A stretch of DNA of 9,235 nt from an uncultured Muribaculaceae bacterium. Its GTDB lineage: Bacteria > Bacteroidota > Bacteroidia > Bacteroidales > Muribaculaceae. The DNA is taken from NCBI GenBank assembly GCA_934590135.1, contig CAKTOT010000092.1, forward strand, positions 1 to 9,235, written 5' to 3'. The position numbers and the translations under genes are program-made. Numbering within the stretch: the first letter of the stretch is position 1; every line of letters begins with the position of its first letter. The notes beneath the pieces were generated by a model. It had not been told where the DNA came from. It ran no database searches and saw nothing but the letters and a program-made list of their open reading frames with translations. Below are positions 1 through 7,123 of the stretch, piece by piece.

Positions 1-595
1 CGGGGATGGTGTAGAGCGCATCTACGGTGATGGCTTCGGCCATGATGTCCGGATCGAAGTTGAGCTTCTGGGTGGTCAGGAATTTGCTCTCGAAGAAGGT
101 GAGGCCGTCGGCATATATTACGTGGTCGGTGTTGTTGTAGAGCTTGACGTACTGGTCGCCGTTGTACTGCTTGCCGGTGGATGTGACGGTTCCGGTGTAG
201 AATATTTCGGAGATTATCAGGTCGTCGGTCTCGATATTGGAATAGGTGGACAGGGTTATGGATGTCTGTCCGGAGGTGATGTTGACGCTTTGGGCGTTGG
301 CACGCAGAGTGGCGGTATTGCCGTTGGGCAATGTGTAATGAGCCTCAAAGGAGACGTCATATAGGCCGGGCAGGACGTTCAGCGGCTCGTCTTTGCCGAA
401 GGTATAATCCGCGCCGGTGGATACGTTGTGAAAGGTATAGGTGGCATCTGTCAGAGCGGAGGCGTCCACGTCCGAAGGCAAGGTGAGCACTACGGAGACC
501 CCTACATTTTGTGTTCCGGGGTCGTCATCGCAGGATGTAAATGTCACAGTGGCAATGGCGAGCCACAATAGTGTGAAGATTGTTGGTAGTTTCAT
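1..595 (-). CDS. DUF4876-type surface lipoprotein, N-terminal 198 residues (3' end outside the window)
   Basis: Seen: an ATG at 595 opens a frame that stays open to the window edge, giving 198 complete codons. Residues 1-21 form a short hydrophobic lipoprotein signal (MKLPTIFTLLWLAIATVTFTS), followed by Cys22 and Asp-Asp-Asp. An acidic run after the lipid-bearing Cys resembles the Bacteroidetes lipoprotein export signal, so surface display is likely. Residues about 31-118 are beta-rich and look like an Ig or carboxypeptidase-regulatory fold (LPGLYDVSFEA). From about 126 the pattern LIISEIFYTG, then GKQYNGDQYVKLYNN and YADGL, matches my memory of DUF4876 and resembles a lamin-tail-like beta sandwich. 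Context: it lies 92 bp downstream of a TonB-dependent receptor, with no TAnnTTTG box between them, so co-transcription is likely. The ligand is unknown. Inference: it helps the receptor capture or cap its substrate. The family call comes from recalled motifs and was not searched. No Shine-Dalgarno is visible, as is usual in this phylum. Confidence 0.8.
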   Translation of the reverse strand, partial: MKLPTIFTLLWLAIATVTFTSCDDDPGTQNVGVSVVLTLPSDVDASALTDATYTFHNVSTGADYTFGKDEPLNVLPGLYDVSFEAHYTLPNGNTATLRANAQSVNITSGQTSITLSTYSNIETDDLIISEIFYTGTVTSTGKQYNGDQYVKLYNNTDHVIYADGLTFFESKFLTTQKLNFDPDIMAEAITVDALYTIP

Positions 596-687
596 TTTGT
601 CGGATGTGTGTTTGTTGCGTCGTATATATTTGATTACTGAGGTTTTTTTTGTGCGTCTTGGTCTGCTGTGGCGGTCTTATCGGCGGA

Positions 688-3462
688 TTAGAAAGTCAGG
701 TTGGCTTCCATTCCGAAGTAGGCCGATGAGTAGCGGCGCAGCAGTATGCCGTTGCTGTGATACGAAGGCAGGTAATCGATGATGCGATTTACGAAGGCCG
801 AAATCTTCATCCAATTGCCTATCTTCTTGGTGGCCTTGAGGTTGACGTATATCGCCGGAGCTACGGTCTGTGTGCGGAAACTGTCGTCGTTATAGTTGAT
901 GATGAGAGTTCGCAGTGTCGGATCTTGTGCGTCGGCTTCGGTGTACGGGTGGTACAGGCCGTCGTAGGCACTGAGATATTGCGAGGGGACGCCGTTTTGG
1001 CGCAGACGGCGTGTTTTGAGCCACCATTGGCATTGTACGGTGGTGGTGAATATCAGTCCCCAGCGACGTATCTGGGTGTCGAACATGAAATTGGTGCTGA
1101 ATTGCTCGTTGATGCGTCCGTCATCGGTGGGGTATACGCCGATGTATTTGTCGCTTACGGCGATGTTGCCTATGGTGGCGGAGACGGGGGTCATCATGTC
1201 TTGCGAGTTGCTGTAGCGTGTGCGAAACCATGCGCCGGTGATTATCAGCGATGTCTCAAGGGGCTTCCATCGTATGGTATTGAGTTGGAACTCAATGCCG
1301 CGTTTGTCGATGCGGCTGCCGTTGGTGACGCGCGAATATCCGCCCAGAATGCTTGTGTCGGTGTATGGCAGGCTTTCGAGTGCCGGCGGTGCCGTGAGCG
1401 TGGTCGGGTCTATGGCCGTAGCGTCATATTGACGATAGGCGTAGGCGCTGTAGCATGGAGAGTAGCGGAAGCCGGAGGACATGTGTTCGTCAAAATAAGT
1501 GACGGAGAATTCGTTGCCGCGCCAGTTGAAGCCGGCGCGTACTTCCCATTTGCGGTTGCGAGCGGCGTGCAGGTCGTTATTGACGGGTGATTCGATGTAT
1601 GTGCGCAGGTTGATGCGGCTCAGTCGCGCCGGGTCGGTTGAATTATAGTAGTTGAGCTGCATGAAGTCCAGATAGACGTCCTGAGGATACAACTGGTCGG
1701 CTGTGGGCATACGTGTGGTCAGGCCCCAGCCGCCGGCAATCCAGGGCTTGAAGCCGTTGTCGTTGGCCGCAAAACGCCATACGGCATTGACGCGCGGGTC
1801 CAGATATATGCGTCCGCTCAGGTATCGCTCGGAGGGCAGTCCGGCCAGTTGGATTGTGCGCAGACCGCCTTGTAGTTCAAGGGTATTGCGCCCGATCATG
1901 GCGGTGAAATTGTCTTCCAAGAACATTGAGACAACGTGCAGTGCCGGGATGTCTTTGAAGGCGCGCGGACGTGTCTGCCATGATGCCGAGAGCGGTCGTT
2001 CGAGGTCGTAGACTTGTCCGTCGCCGATGTTTTTGGAGAGTGTGTACTCGACGCCGAGTTTCCAGGCGTGGCGTGCCGCATCGGGGCCCAGGGCACCGCC
2101 GGCGCGGGCTTTGAGGTAGAAGCTTAGAGGCTGTCCGTCGTTGACGTAATCGGCGATGTACTCGCCCAGTAGCAGCTTGCCGTCATGTACCCCTGCTTCG
2201 TAGGATGTGGGAGCCACGGCGGCGCGGCGCGGTGATACCAGCAGCGTGCGTTCCAGCCGGTCGTGCTGGTAAGAAAATGCTGTGGAGAGGTGTACCGCGC
2301 TCAGCCACAATGTTTTCTTGAAGTTGAAGTTGAGGTTGGACGTCAGGGCTATACGATTGTAGCGTGTCCGGTATTCGTCCACGCGGTTGTAGTTGATGTC
2401 GGGGTCGACTTTGGCGTTGTCGAAGCTGCCGGTGTAGTCGGCGCTGATGTTCCATAAAGTGGTGACGGCCGAGGCGTCCCAATGCAGATGCGAGCGTACG
2501 GAGGCGTTGGCGCGCTTATAGTTCTCGAGGTTGTCGCGCGGGTCGGTCTTGCTGTCCAGCCATCCGGCGTCAATATTGAGCACGTGTTTGCCCAAAGCCA
2601 AGCCTTTGCCGAAGGAGAACAACTTGGAGTACTCGTCCACTTTCAGACGTGCCGTGAACGGTGTGGCGCGTGCTATGCGCTTGATATTGACCACGCCGGA
2701 GGTGAGGTTGCCGTATTCGGCCGAGGGGATGCCGCGGACTATTTCGACGCTTTCGATATTGTCCGTGGATATTGTGCGCATGTCGACGCCGCGATTGGTG
2801 ACATCACGTTGGCTCTCGGGATCGGAGGTCGTAGATCCGGGTATGCCCTGGATATTTGCATCGGTATTGATGGGCGCTCCATCCACCACAAAGGCCGTGC
2901 CCATGGATGTGGTGGCGTATTGCGATGACAGTGAACTGCGCTCGCCGGTAGCGCTGATGGCACCGGTCTCGCGCAGTGTGATGGTGTTGGCCGATCCCAT
3001 ATCGGGATTCTTGGATATTCCGCCGGGCAGCAATTCGAGGATGTCGGTGAAACTTGTGGGTTGCAAGTGCTCCATGGCCGAGCGGTCGATACGTGACGAG
3101 GTGGTCATGCCGCGATTTTCGCGTGCGGTGACGGTCACTTGTCCCAGTACGGTGGTGGAGGTCTCCAGTCGTATGTCCAGGGCGGTGGCATCGGTGAGTG
3201 TGATGGTTTGGCTCTTGGCGGCATAGCCTACGTATGATGCCGTGACGGTGTACCTGCCGCCGGGTATGTCCATGTTCCAGCGTCCGTCGGCATCGGTGGC
3301 CATGACGTGTTTGCCGGGATTGACTTCGATGGAGGCAAAGGCCAAAGGCTCGCCGTCGGCTTTATCGACAACGCGACCGCTCAGACGTACGGCAAGTGCC
3401 GAGGGCGTTACGGCTGTCAGGACGAGTATTATCGCTATTATGCGTTTGATTATGGTGCTCAT
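688..3462 (-). CDS. TonB-dependent outer-membrane receptor with N-terminal carboxypeptidase-regulatory-like domain
   Basis: A 924-residue outer-membrane transporter that uses TonB-ExbBD energy to import a ligand. A Sec signal spans residues 1-24 (basic STIIKR start, hydrophobic core, SALA before the cut). Residues about 26-107 form a CarboxypepD_reg-like beta domain (GRVVDKADGEPLAFASIEV, then YTVTASYVGY). A TonB-box-like stretch (VLGQVTVTA) lies near 105-113. The plug covers about 115-262, with TDILELLPGG, FVVDGAPINT and IESVEIVRGIPSAEYGNLTSG. The remainder is a barrel ending in Phe (MEANLTF), as expected for Bam-assembled barrels. Length and layout resemble siderophore-type receptors more than SusC proteins, which are usually longer. 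Next downstream is a DUF4876 lipoprotein, so the two probably work together. A consensus promoter lies about 80 bp upstream, giving a leader of roughly 70 nt. The substrate cannot be read from the sequence; iron complexes, cofactors and peptides are all possible. Confidence 0.95.
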   Translation of the reverse strand: MSTIIKRIIAIILVLTAVTPSALAVRLSGRVVDKADGEPLAFASIEVNPGKHVMATDADGRWNMDIPGGRYTVTASYVGYAAKSQTITLTDATALDIRLETSTTVLGQVTVTARENRGMTTSSRIDRSAMEHLQPTSFTDILELLPGGISKNPDMGSANTITLRETGAISATGERSSLSSQYATTSMGTAFVVDGAPINTDANIQGIPGSTTSDPESQRDVTNRGVDMRTISTDNIESVEIVRGIPSAEYGNLTSGVVNIKRIARATPFTARLKVDEYSKLFSFGKGLALGKHVLNIDAGWLDSKTDPRDNLENYKRANASVRSHLHWDASAVTTLWNISADYTGSFDNAKVDPDINYNRVDEYRTRYNRIALTSNLNFNFKKTLWLSAVHLSTAFSYQHDRLERTLLVSPRRAAVAPTSYEAGVHDGKLLLGEYIADYVNDGQPLSFYLKARAGGALGPDAARHAWKLGVEYTLSKNIGDGQVYDLERPLSASWQTRPRAFKDIPALHVVSMFLEDNFTAMIGRNTLELQGGLRTIQLAGLPSERYLSGRIYLDPRVNAVWRFAANDNGFKPWIAGGWGLTTRMPTADQLYPQDVYLDFMQLNYYNSTDPARLSRINLRTYIESPVNNDLHAARNRKWEVRAGFNWRGNEFSVTYFDEHMSSGFRYSPCYSAYAYRQYDATAIDPTTLTAPPALESLPYTDTSILGGYSRVTNGSRIDKRGIEFQLNTIRWKPLETSLIITGAWFRTRYSNSQDMMTPVSATIGNIAVSDKYIGVYPTDDGRINEQFSTNFMFDTQIRRWGLIFTTTVQCQWWLKTRRLRQNGVPSQYLSAYDGLYHPYTEADAQDPTLRTLIINYNDDSFRTQTVAPAIYVNLKATKKIGNWMKISAFVNRIIDYLPSYHSNGILLRRYSSAYFGMEANLTF

Positions 3463-3530
3463 GTATATGCTATGTGGCGATGTGTCGCTATGGCTATTAA
3501 AAGTGTGGCATAACGATATGTATATATCTT

Positions 3531-3545
3531 TTTGCCAATTGCAAA
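3531..3545. promoter_or_regulatory. 15-bp inverted repeat over the presumed transcription start (candidate operator)
   Basis: The plus strand reads TTTGC CAATT GCAAA: perfect 5-bp arms around a 5-bp centre. It overlaps the TTTG of the -7 box (3542-3545) and extends over the likely start site of the receptor transcript. This is a good place for a repressor to act, but no regulator family was recognised. Arms this short in A+T-rich DNA can arise by chance, so this is a candidate only. Confidence 0.3.
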
Positions 3546-3573
3546 GTTACGTAAACTCTGTAAAATGTACAAT
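3542..3573 (-). promoter_or_regulatory. Bacteroidetes-type promoter for the TonB receptor and DUF4876 genes
   Basis: On the minus strand, ATTG (3570-3573) is followed by 20 bp and then TAACTTTG (3542-3549). This matches the established Bacteroides sigma-ABfr consensus of TTTG or TTG at -33 and TAnnTTTG at -7, with 19-21 bp between. The start of transcription should fall near 3533-3538, leaving a 5' leader of about 70 nt before the receptor ATG at 3462. The leader is A+T-rich. No riboswitch or strong hairpin was recognised in it. Confidence 0.75.
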
Positions 3574-3632
3574 CATTAAAAGTCGGTATTTTAGGCCTTT
3601 TATCGGATGTGTGTTGGCGCCGACATACTTTG

Positions 3633-3673
3633 TTTTATGTATGGCCGTGCCGGTTTTTATGTATGGCCGTGCC
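3633..3673. repeat. 22-bp-period tandem duplication at the 3' end of the MATE gene
   Basis: Two identical 19-bp copies (plus strand TTTTATGTATGGCCGTGCC) occupy 3633-3651 and 3655-3673, separated by GGT, for a period of 22 bp. The distal copy contains the stop codon of the MATE gene (3635-3637). Because 22 is not a multiple of 3, the gene reads the two copies in different frames: GTAIHK in the first and HGHT-stop in the second. No further copy was noticed in the window. Confidence 0.85.
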
Positions 3674-5011
3674 TGAGGATACGGGTCGGTGGCGTTGTCG
3701 ATTGCATCTGCGGACAAATATTGACGCTTGGACAAGGCCTCGGCACAATAGGTAGGCGTTGAATGCCAGCCACAGTAAGTCGTTGGCTGTGAGTGTGATG
3801 TCCGTAATGCCGAATGCCGGCATCCCGGCGTCTATGACGAAGAATGCCAGCATTGCGGCGGCCATGGACGCCAGCATCTGCCGGGTCAGGGTCAGTCCTA
3901 CGAATACTCCGTCCCAGACAAAGGCCATAAATCCGCATATCGGGACGGCGGAAGCCCAGGGTAGATACTGCTCGGCGGCAGCGATGACTGTCGCATCGTC
4001 GGTCAGTATGTCGAGTATGACGTCGCCGCCCACTGCATACAGCAATGATACAATTGCTGACAGTGCCAAGCCCCAAAGCAGCAAGAGGCGTACGCAGCGG
4101 CGTAGCGAGCTTTCGTCCGAGGCGCCGTAGAAGTGCCCGGCCAGAGCCTCGCCGGCAAAGGCGAAGCCGTCCATAAAGAACGAAAACAGCATAAATAGCT
4201 GCATGAGTAAGGCGTTGGCGGCCAGTACGTCGATGCCTATATGTGCGCCTTGACGTGTAAACCATAGTGTGACTGACACCAGACACAGCGTGCGCAAAAA
4301 GATGTCGCCGTTGACGCGAAAAAATCGTCCGAGCGAGACCCCGGCGTGTCGTATGGCCTTGCGCAGGGACGGCAGGGCGGCACGACGTCGGAGTTTTGAA
4401 CTGACTATCAGCCCGGTGCCGGCGCCGACCCATTGCGACACGGCGGTGCCTAAGGCGACACCTTCGATGTCCAAGCCAAAGGTATATACTAACGCAAGTG
4501 ACAGTATAATATTGAGTACGTTTTGCACTATGGCCATCAGTAGGACGGGCCGTGTGTCCTGCATTCCGGTGAACCATCCGGACAGCGAATAGGTGGCCAA
4601 AACTGCCGGCGCTCCCCAGATGGCTATGCCGAAGTATCGACGCGCTTGCCGGACTGTTTCGCCGCCTTCTGGGGCCATAAAGGTCTGCATACCATCGGCA
4701 ATATACCCCGAAAGGAGTATCATAGGCAGCGACAGCACCATCGCTGCGGCCAAAGCGCGAGCCAGAGTGCCGGCCATAGCGGCTTTGTCGCCGCTGCCGT
4801 GGGCTTGGGCAGTGAACCCCGAGGTGCCCATGCGTAGGAAGTTGGTGAGCCAATACAGCATATTGAACATTGCGCCGCCCATAGCCACGGCGCCTATGGA
4901 GGTCATGCCGCCGAGGTGTCCCACGATGGCCAAATCAACCATAGCCATCAACGGCATGGTGACGTTGGTGGCTATGGATGGCCATGCCAGCGCGATAATG
5001 CGCCGGGACAT
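3635..5011 (-). CDS. MATE-family (DinF-like) multidrug/toxin exporter
   Basis: A 458-residue inner-membrane protein with about 12 hydrophobic segments in two related halves, the standard MATE length and layout. These proteins export cationic drugs, metabolites or other organic compounds in exchange for H+ or Na+. The N-terminus (RIIALAWPSIATNVTMPL, then VDLAIVGHLGG at 25-35) is the family opening, with Asp26 in the first helix. GTSGFTAQAHG follows at 62-72, and GMQDTRPVLL through NVLNIILSLALVY at about 149-176 is the usual helix 5 region. The second half starts about 222 and has DGFAFAGEALAGHFYGA at 281-297, the counterpart of the first-half motif. The start at 5011 fits, since the family motif begins within ten residues. 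It lies 36 bp after the OPT gene, probably in the same operon. Its last residues (GTAIHKNRHGHT) come from a 22-bp duplication, so the C-terminus is recently altered or not critical. The substrate is unknown. Confidence 0.93.
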   Translation of the reverse strand: MSRRIIALAWPSIATNVTMPLMAMVDLAIVGHLGGMTSIGAVAMGGAMFNMLYWLTNFLRMGTSGFTAQAHGSGDKAAMAGTLARALAAAMVLSLPMILLSGYIADGMQTFMAPEGGETVRQARRYFGIAIWGAPAVLATYSLSGWFTGMQDTRPVLLMAIVQNVLNIILSLALVYTFGLDIEGVALGTAVSQWVGAGTGLIVSSKLRRRAALPSLRKAIRHAGVSLGRFFRVNGDIFLRTLCLVSVTLWFTRQGAHIGIDVLAANALLMQLFMLFSFFMDGFAFAGEALAGHFYGASDESSLRRCVRLLLLWGLALSAIVSLLYAVGGDVILDILTDDATVIAAAEQYLPWASAVPICGFMAFVWDGVFVGLTLTRQMLASMAAAMLAFFVIDAGMPAFGITDITLTANDLLWLAFNAYLLCRGLVQASIFVRRCNRQRHRPVSSGTAIHKNRHGHT

Positions 5012-5047
5012 GGAGGCTGTATTATGCTGCGTGCGGTTGTCCGTCAG

Positions 5048-7072
5048 TTACTTGGCTTTGCGCGAGGATATATACAGGTAGGCAATGATGCAGGCGTAGG
5101 CTACGAGGCCGAGTATCTGAGGCTGAAGCTCGCCGCCGTTGGTGGGCGCTTCGTGTCCGCATAGTACGGTGATGGCCGAGAATACGCCGAAGAGGGCGCC
5201 GCCGGCGATAAGGCCGGAGGATATCAGCGTGCCGCGGTCGCTGCGACGACGGCAGACTTCTTTGTCCTTGGACGAACGTCCTACAAACCAGGATATCAAG
5301 CCGCCGACAAGCATCGGGGTGTTGAGGTGCAGCGGCAGGAACATGCCAAGGCAGAATGCCAGAGCCGGAACGCCTAACCAGTTGAGAAGTATGGCGAGAA
5401 TGGCGCCGACGATATACAGTATCCAGGGTGTCGATCCGCCCATCATCATGGGTTCTATGACACTGGCCATGGCGCTGGCCTGTGGTGCGGCCAGGCCGTT
5501 TTCGCCAAAGCCGTAGACTTTGCTTAGCATCAGGATGACGCCGCCGACAGTGGCTGCGCTCACCAGTGTGCCCAGGAATTTCCAGCTTTCTTGCTTGCGG
5601 GGTGTCGAGCCGAGCCAGTAGCCGATTTTGAGGTCGGTGACAAAGCCGCCGGCCATGGACAGTGCGGTGCATACCACGCCGCCGAGTACCATAGCGGCTA
5701 CGATGCCTCCGGTGCCGTTGAGGCCGATGGCGACAAATACGGCGGAGGCGATGATGAGCGTCATCAGAGTCATACCGCTTACGGGGTTACTGCCGACGAT
5801 GGCTATGGCGTTGGCAGCCACGGTCGTAAACAGGAAGGCGATAACCGTAACCACCAACCATGCAATGGCAGCCTGCCAGAAGGTGTGAATGACGCCGAGC
5901 CAGAAGAACAGCAGTACGGCCACCAGAGCCAGTGCGATGAAGTAGGTGATATGCTTCATCGAAATATCCAGTTGCCAGCGTATCGGCTTTTTGGCGGCTG
6001 TCTTGCCTTTGAATTCCTTAGAGGCGAGGCCCACGGCTTCGCGGATGACGCCCCAGGATTTGATGATGCCGATGATGCCGGCCATGGCTATACCGCCGAT
6101 GCCGATTCCGCGTACTTGCTTGAATATCTCCTCGGGCATCATCTCGGCAAATTGAGCCGAGCCGAACTCGCTGCCCATCAGCGGAATGATAAACCACCAT
6201 ACGAAGATACTGCCTGCAAAGATCACGAAGGCGTATTTGAGACCTACGATATATCCCAAACCGAGGACGGCGGCACCGGTGTTGCACGAGAAGACAAATT
6301 TGAATTTGTCGGCGATGGTGTGTCCCCAGGTGTAGGCTGTGGTGGTGATGGTTTCGGACCATACGCCGAAGGTGGCAACGATATAGTCATACACGCCGCC
6401 GATGAGTGCTGCGACAATCAGCAGACGCGACTGCGATTGGGCGCCGGAGGCGTTGCCGCTGATAAGCACCTGCGTGGTGGCCGTTGCTTCGGGGAAGGGA
6501 TATTTGCCGTGCATATCCTTGACAAAGTAGCGTCGGAAGGGTATGAAGAAGAGTATGCCCAAGATGCCGCCGAAGAGCGAGCTCAGGAATATTTGAAGGA
6601 AGTTGACCGAAATTTCGGGGAACTTGGCTTGCAGGATGTACAGCGCCGGAAGGGTGAAGATGGCGCCGGCAACGATGACGCCCGAGCATGCACCGATGGA
6701 CTGGATGATGACGTTCTGGCCCAATGGATTTTGGATTTTGCGCCAGTTGCTGAAGCCTACGGCGATGATGGCTATGGGGATGGCGGCCTCGAATACCTGA
6801 CCGACTTTGAGACCGAGGTATGCAGCGGCGGCGCTGAATATCACTGCCAAAATCAGGCCCATAGTGACGGAGTAGGGCGTGACCTCGGCGTATTGGCGCG
6901 CGGGGTGCATTACGGGACGATACTGCTCGTCTTTGCCCAGTTCGCGGAAGGCGTTTTCGGGCAGGTCGACGGGGTCGACGTCCGCCACAGAACCGGATGC
7001 CGGCGTGTGAAGCGGTTGTGTCTTTTGCTCGAAGATGGCATCGGGGTCGGATGCCGGGACTTTTGTACTCAT
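5048..7072 (-). CDS. OPT-family oligopeptide transporter
   Basis: A 674-residue inner-membrane protein, in the normal range for bacterial OPT members, which import oligopeptides or metal chelates by proton coupling. A cytoplasmic leader of about 65 hydrophilic residues precedes the first membrane segment (VTMGLILAVIFSAAAAYLGL, 69-88). Recognisable family motifs are YPFPEATA (191-198) and NPVSGMTLMTL (429-439), and the remaining segments are long hydrophobic helices through to YACIIAYLYISS near the end. A basic loop at about 600-613 (SKDKEVCRRRSDR) separates late helices. The ATG at 7072 was chosen because the leader ELGKDEQYRP looks like the usual conserved pre-membrane region. It lies 51 bp after a lytic transglycosylase gene and 36 bp before a MATE gene, consistent with one transcript. 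Inference from position only: it could take up peptides released from cell-wall turnover. Dietary peptide or metal-chelate import is equally possible. Confidence 0.93.
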   Translation of the reverse strand: MSTKVPASDPDAIFEQKTQPLHTPASGSVADVDPVDLPENAFRELGKDEQYRPVMHPARQYAEVTPYSVTMGLILAVIFSAAAAYLGLKVGQVFEAAIPIAIIAVGFSNWRKIQNPLGQNVIIQSIGACSGVIVAGAIFTLPALYILQAKFPEISVNFLQIFLSSLFGGILGILFFIPFRRYFVKDMHGKYPFPEATATTQVLISGNASGAQSQSRLLIVAALIGGVYDYIVATFGVWSETITTTAYTWGHTIADKFKFVFSCNTGAAVLGLGYIVGLKYAFVIFAGSIFVWWFIIPLMGSEFGSAQFAEMMPEEIFKQVRGIGIGGIAMAGIIGIIKSWGVIREAVGLASKEFKGKTAAKKPIRWQLDISMKHITYFIALALVAVLLFFWLGVIHTFWQAAIAWLVVTVIAFLFTTVAANAIAIVGSNPVSGMTLMTLIIASAVFVAIGLNGTGGIVAAMVLGGVVCTALSMAGGFVTDLKIGYWLGSTPRKQESWKFLGTLVSAATVGGVILMLSKVYGFGENGLAAPQASAMASVIEPMMMGGSTPWILYIVGAILAILLNWLGVPALAFCLGMFLPLHLNTPMLVGGLISWFVGRSSKDKEVCRRRSDRGTLISSGLIAGGALFGVFSAITVLCGHEAPTNGGELQPQILGLVAYACIIAYLYISSRKAK

Positions 7073-7123
7073 AATATTATATGGGACTATGGTGTGTATG
7101 TGCGATTGTGTCGTGTTCGGTGA

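Noticed and set aside
596..687. Gap between the receptor and lipoprotein genes, checked for a promoter or terminator
   Set aside because: No TAnnTTTG box on the minus strand. The run of eight T on the plus strand reads as A's in the transcript and has no stem.
757..1590. Plus-strand open frame (277 codons) antisense to the TonB receptor
   Set aside because: No recognisable motif; the minus-strand frame is an unambiguous receptor. Treated as a shadow.
3616..3651. Imperfect hairpin (GGC...CATAC / GTATG...GCC) at the MATE stop codon, considered as a terminator
   Set aside because: The 13-position arms have three mismatches and no U-tract follows on the minus strand, so an intrinsic terminator is not supported.
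3547..3735. Small 62-codon minus-strand frame past the MATE stop
   Set aside because: It is the off-frame reading through the 22-bp duplication, and its stop lies inside the promoter box. No independent start signal or homology was recognised.
3657..4853. 398-codon minus-strand frame overlapping the MATE gene
   Set aside because: Its product is Arg/His-rich with no membrane segments, typical of an off-frame reading. The MATE frame carries all the family motifs.
5591..7123. Long plus-strand open frame (about 510 codons) antisense to the OPT gene
   Set aside because: It mirrors the codon bias of a G+C-rich gene, is Gly/Asp/Ala-rich with no recognisable domain, and opposes a clear family member.
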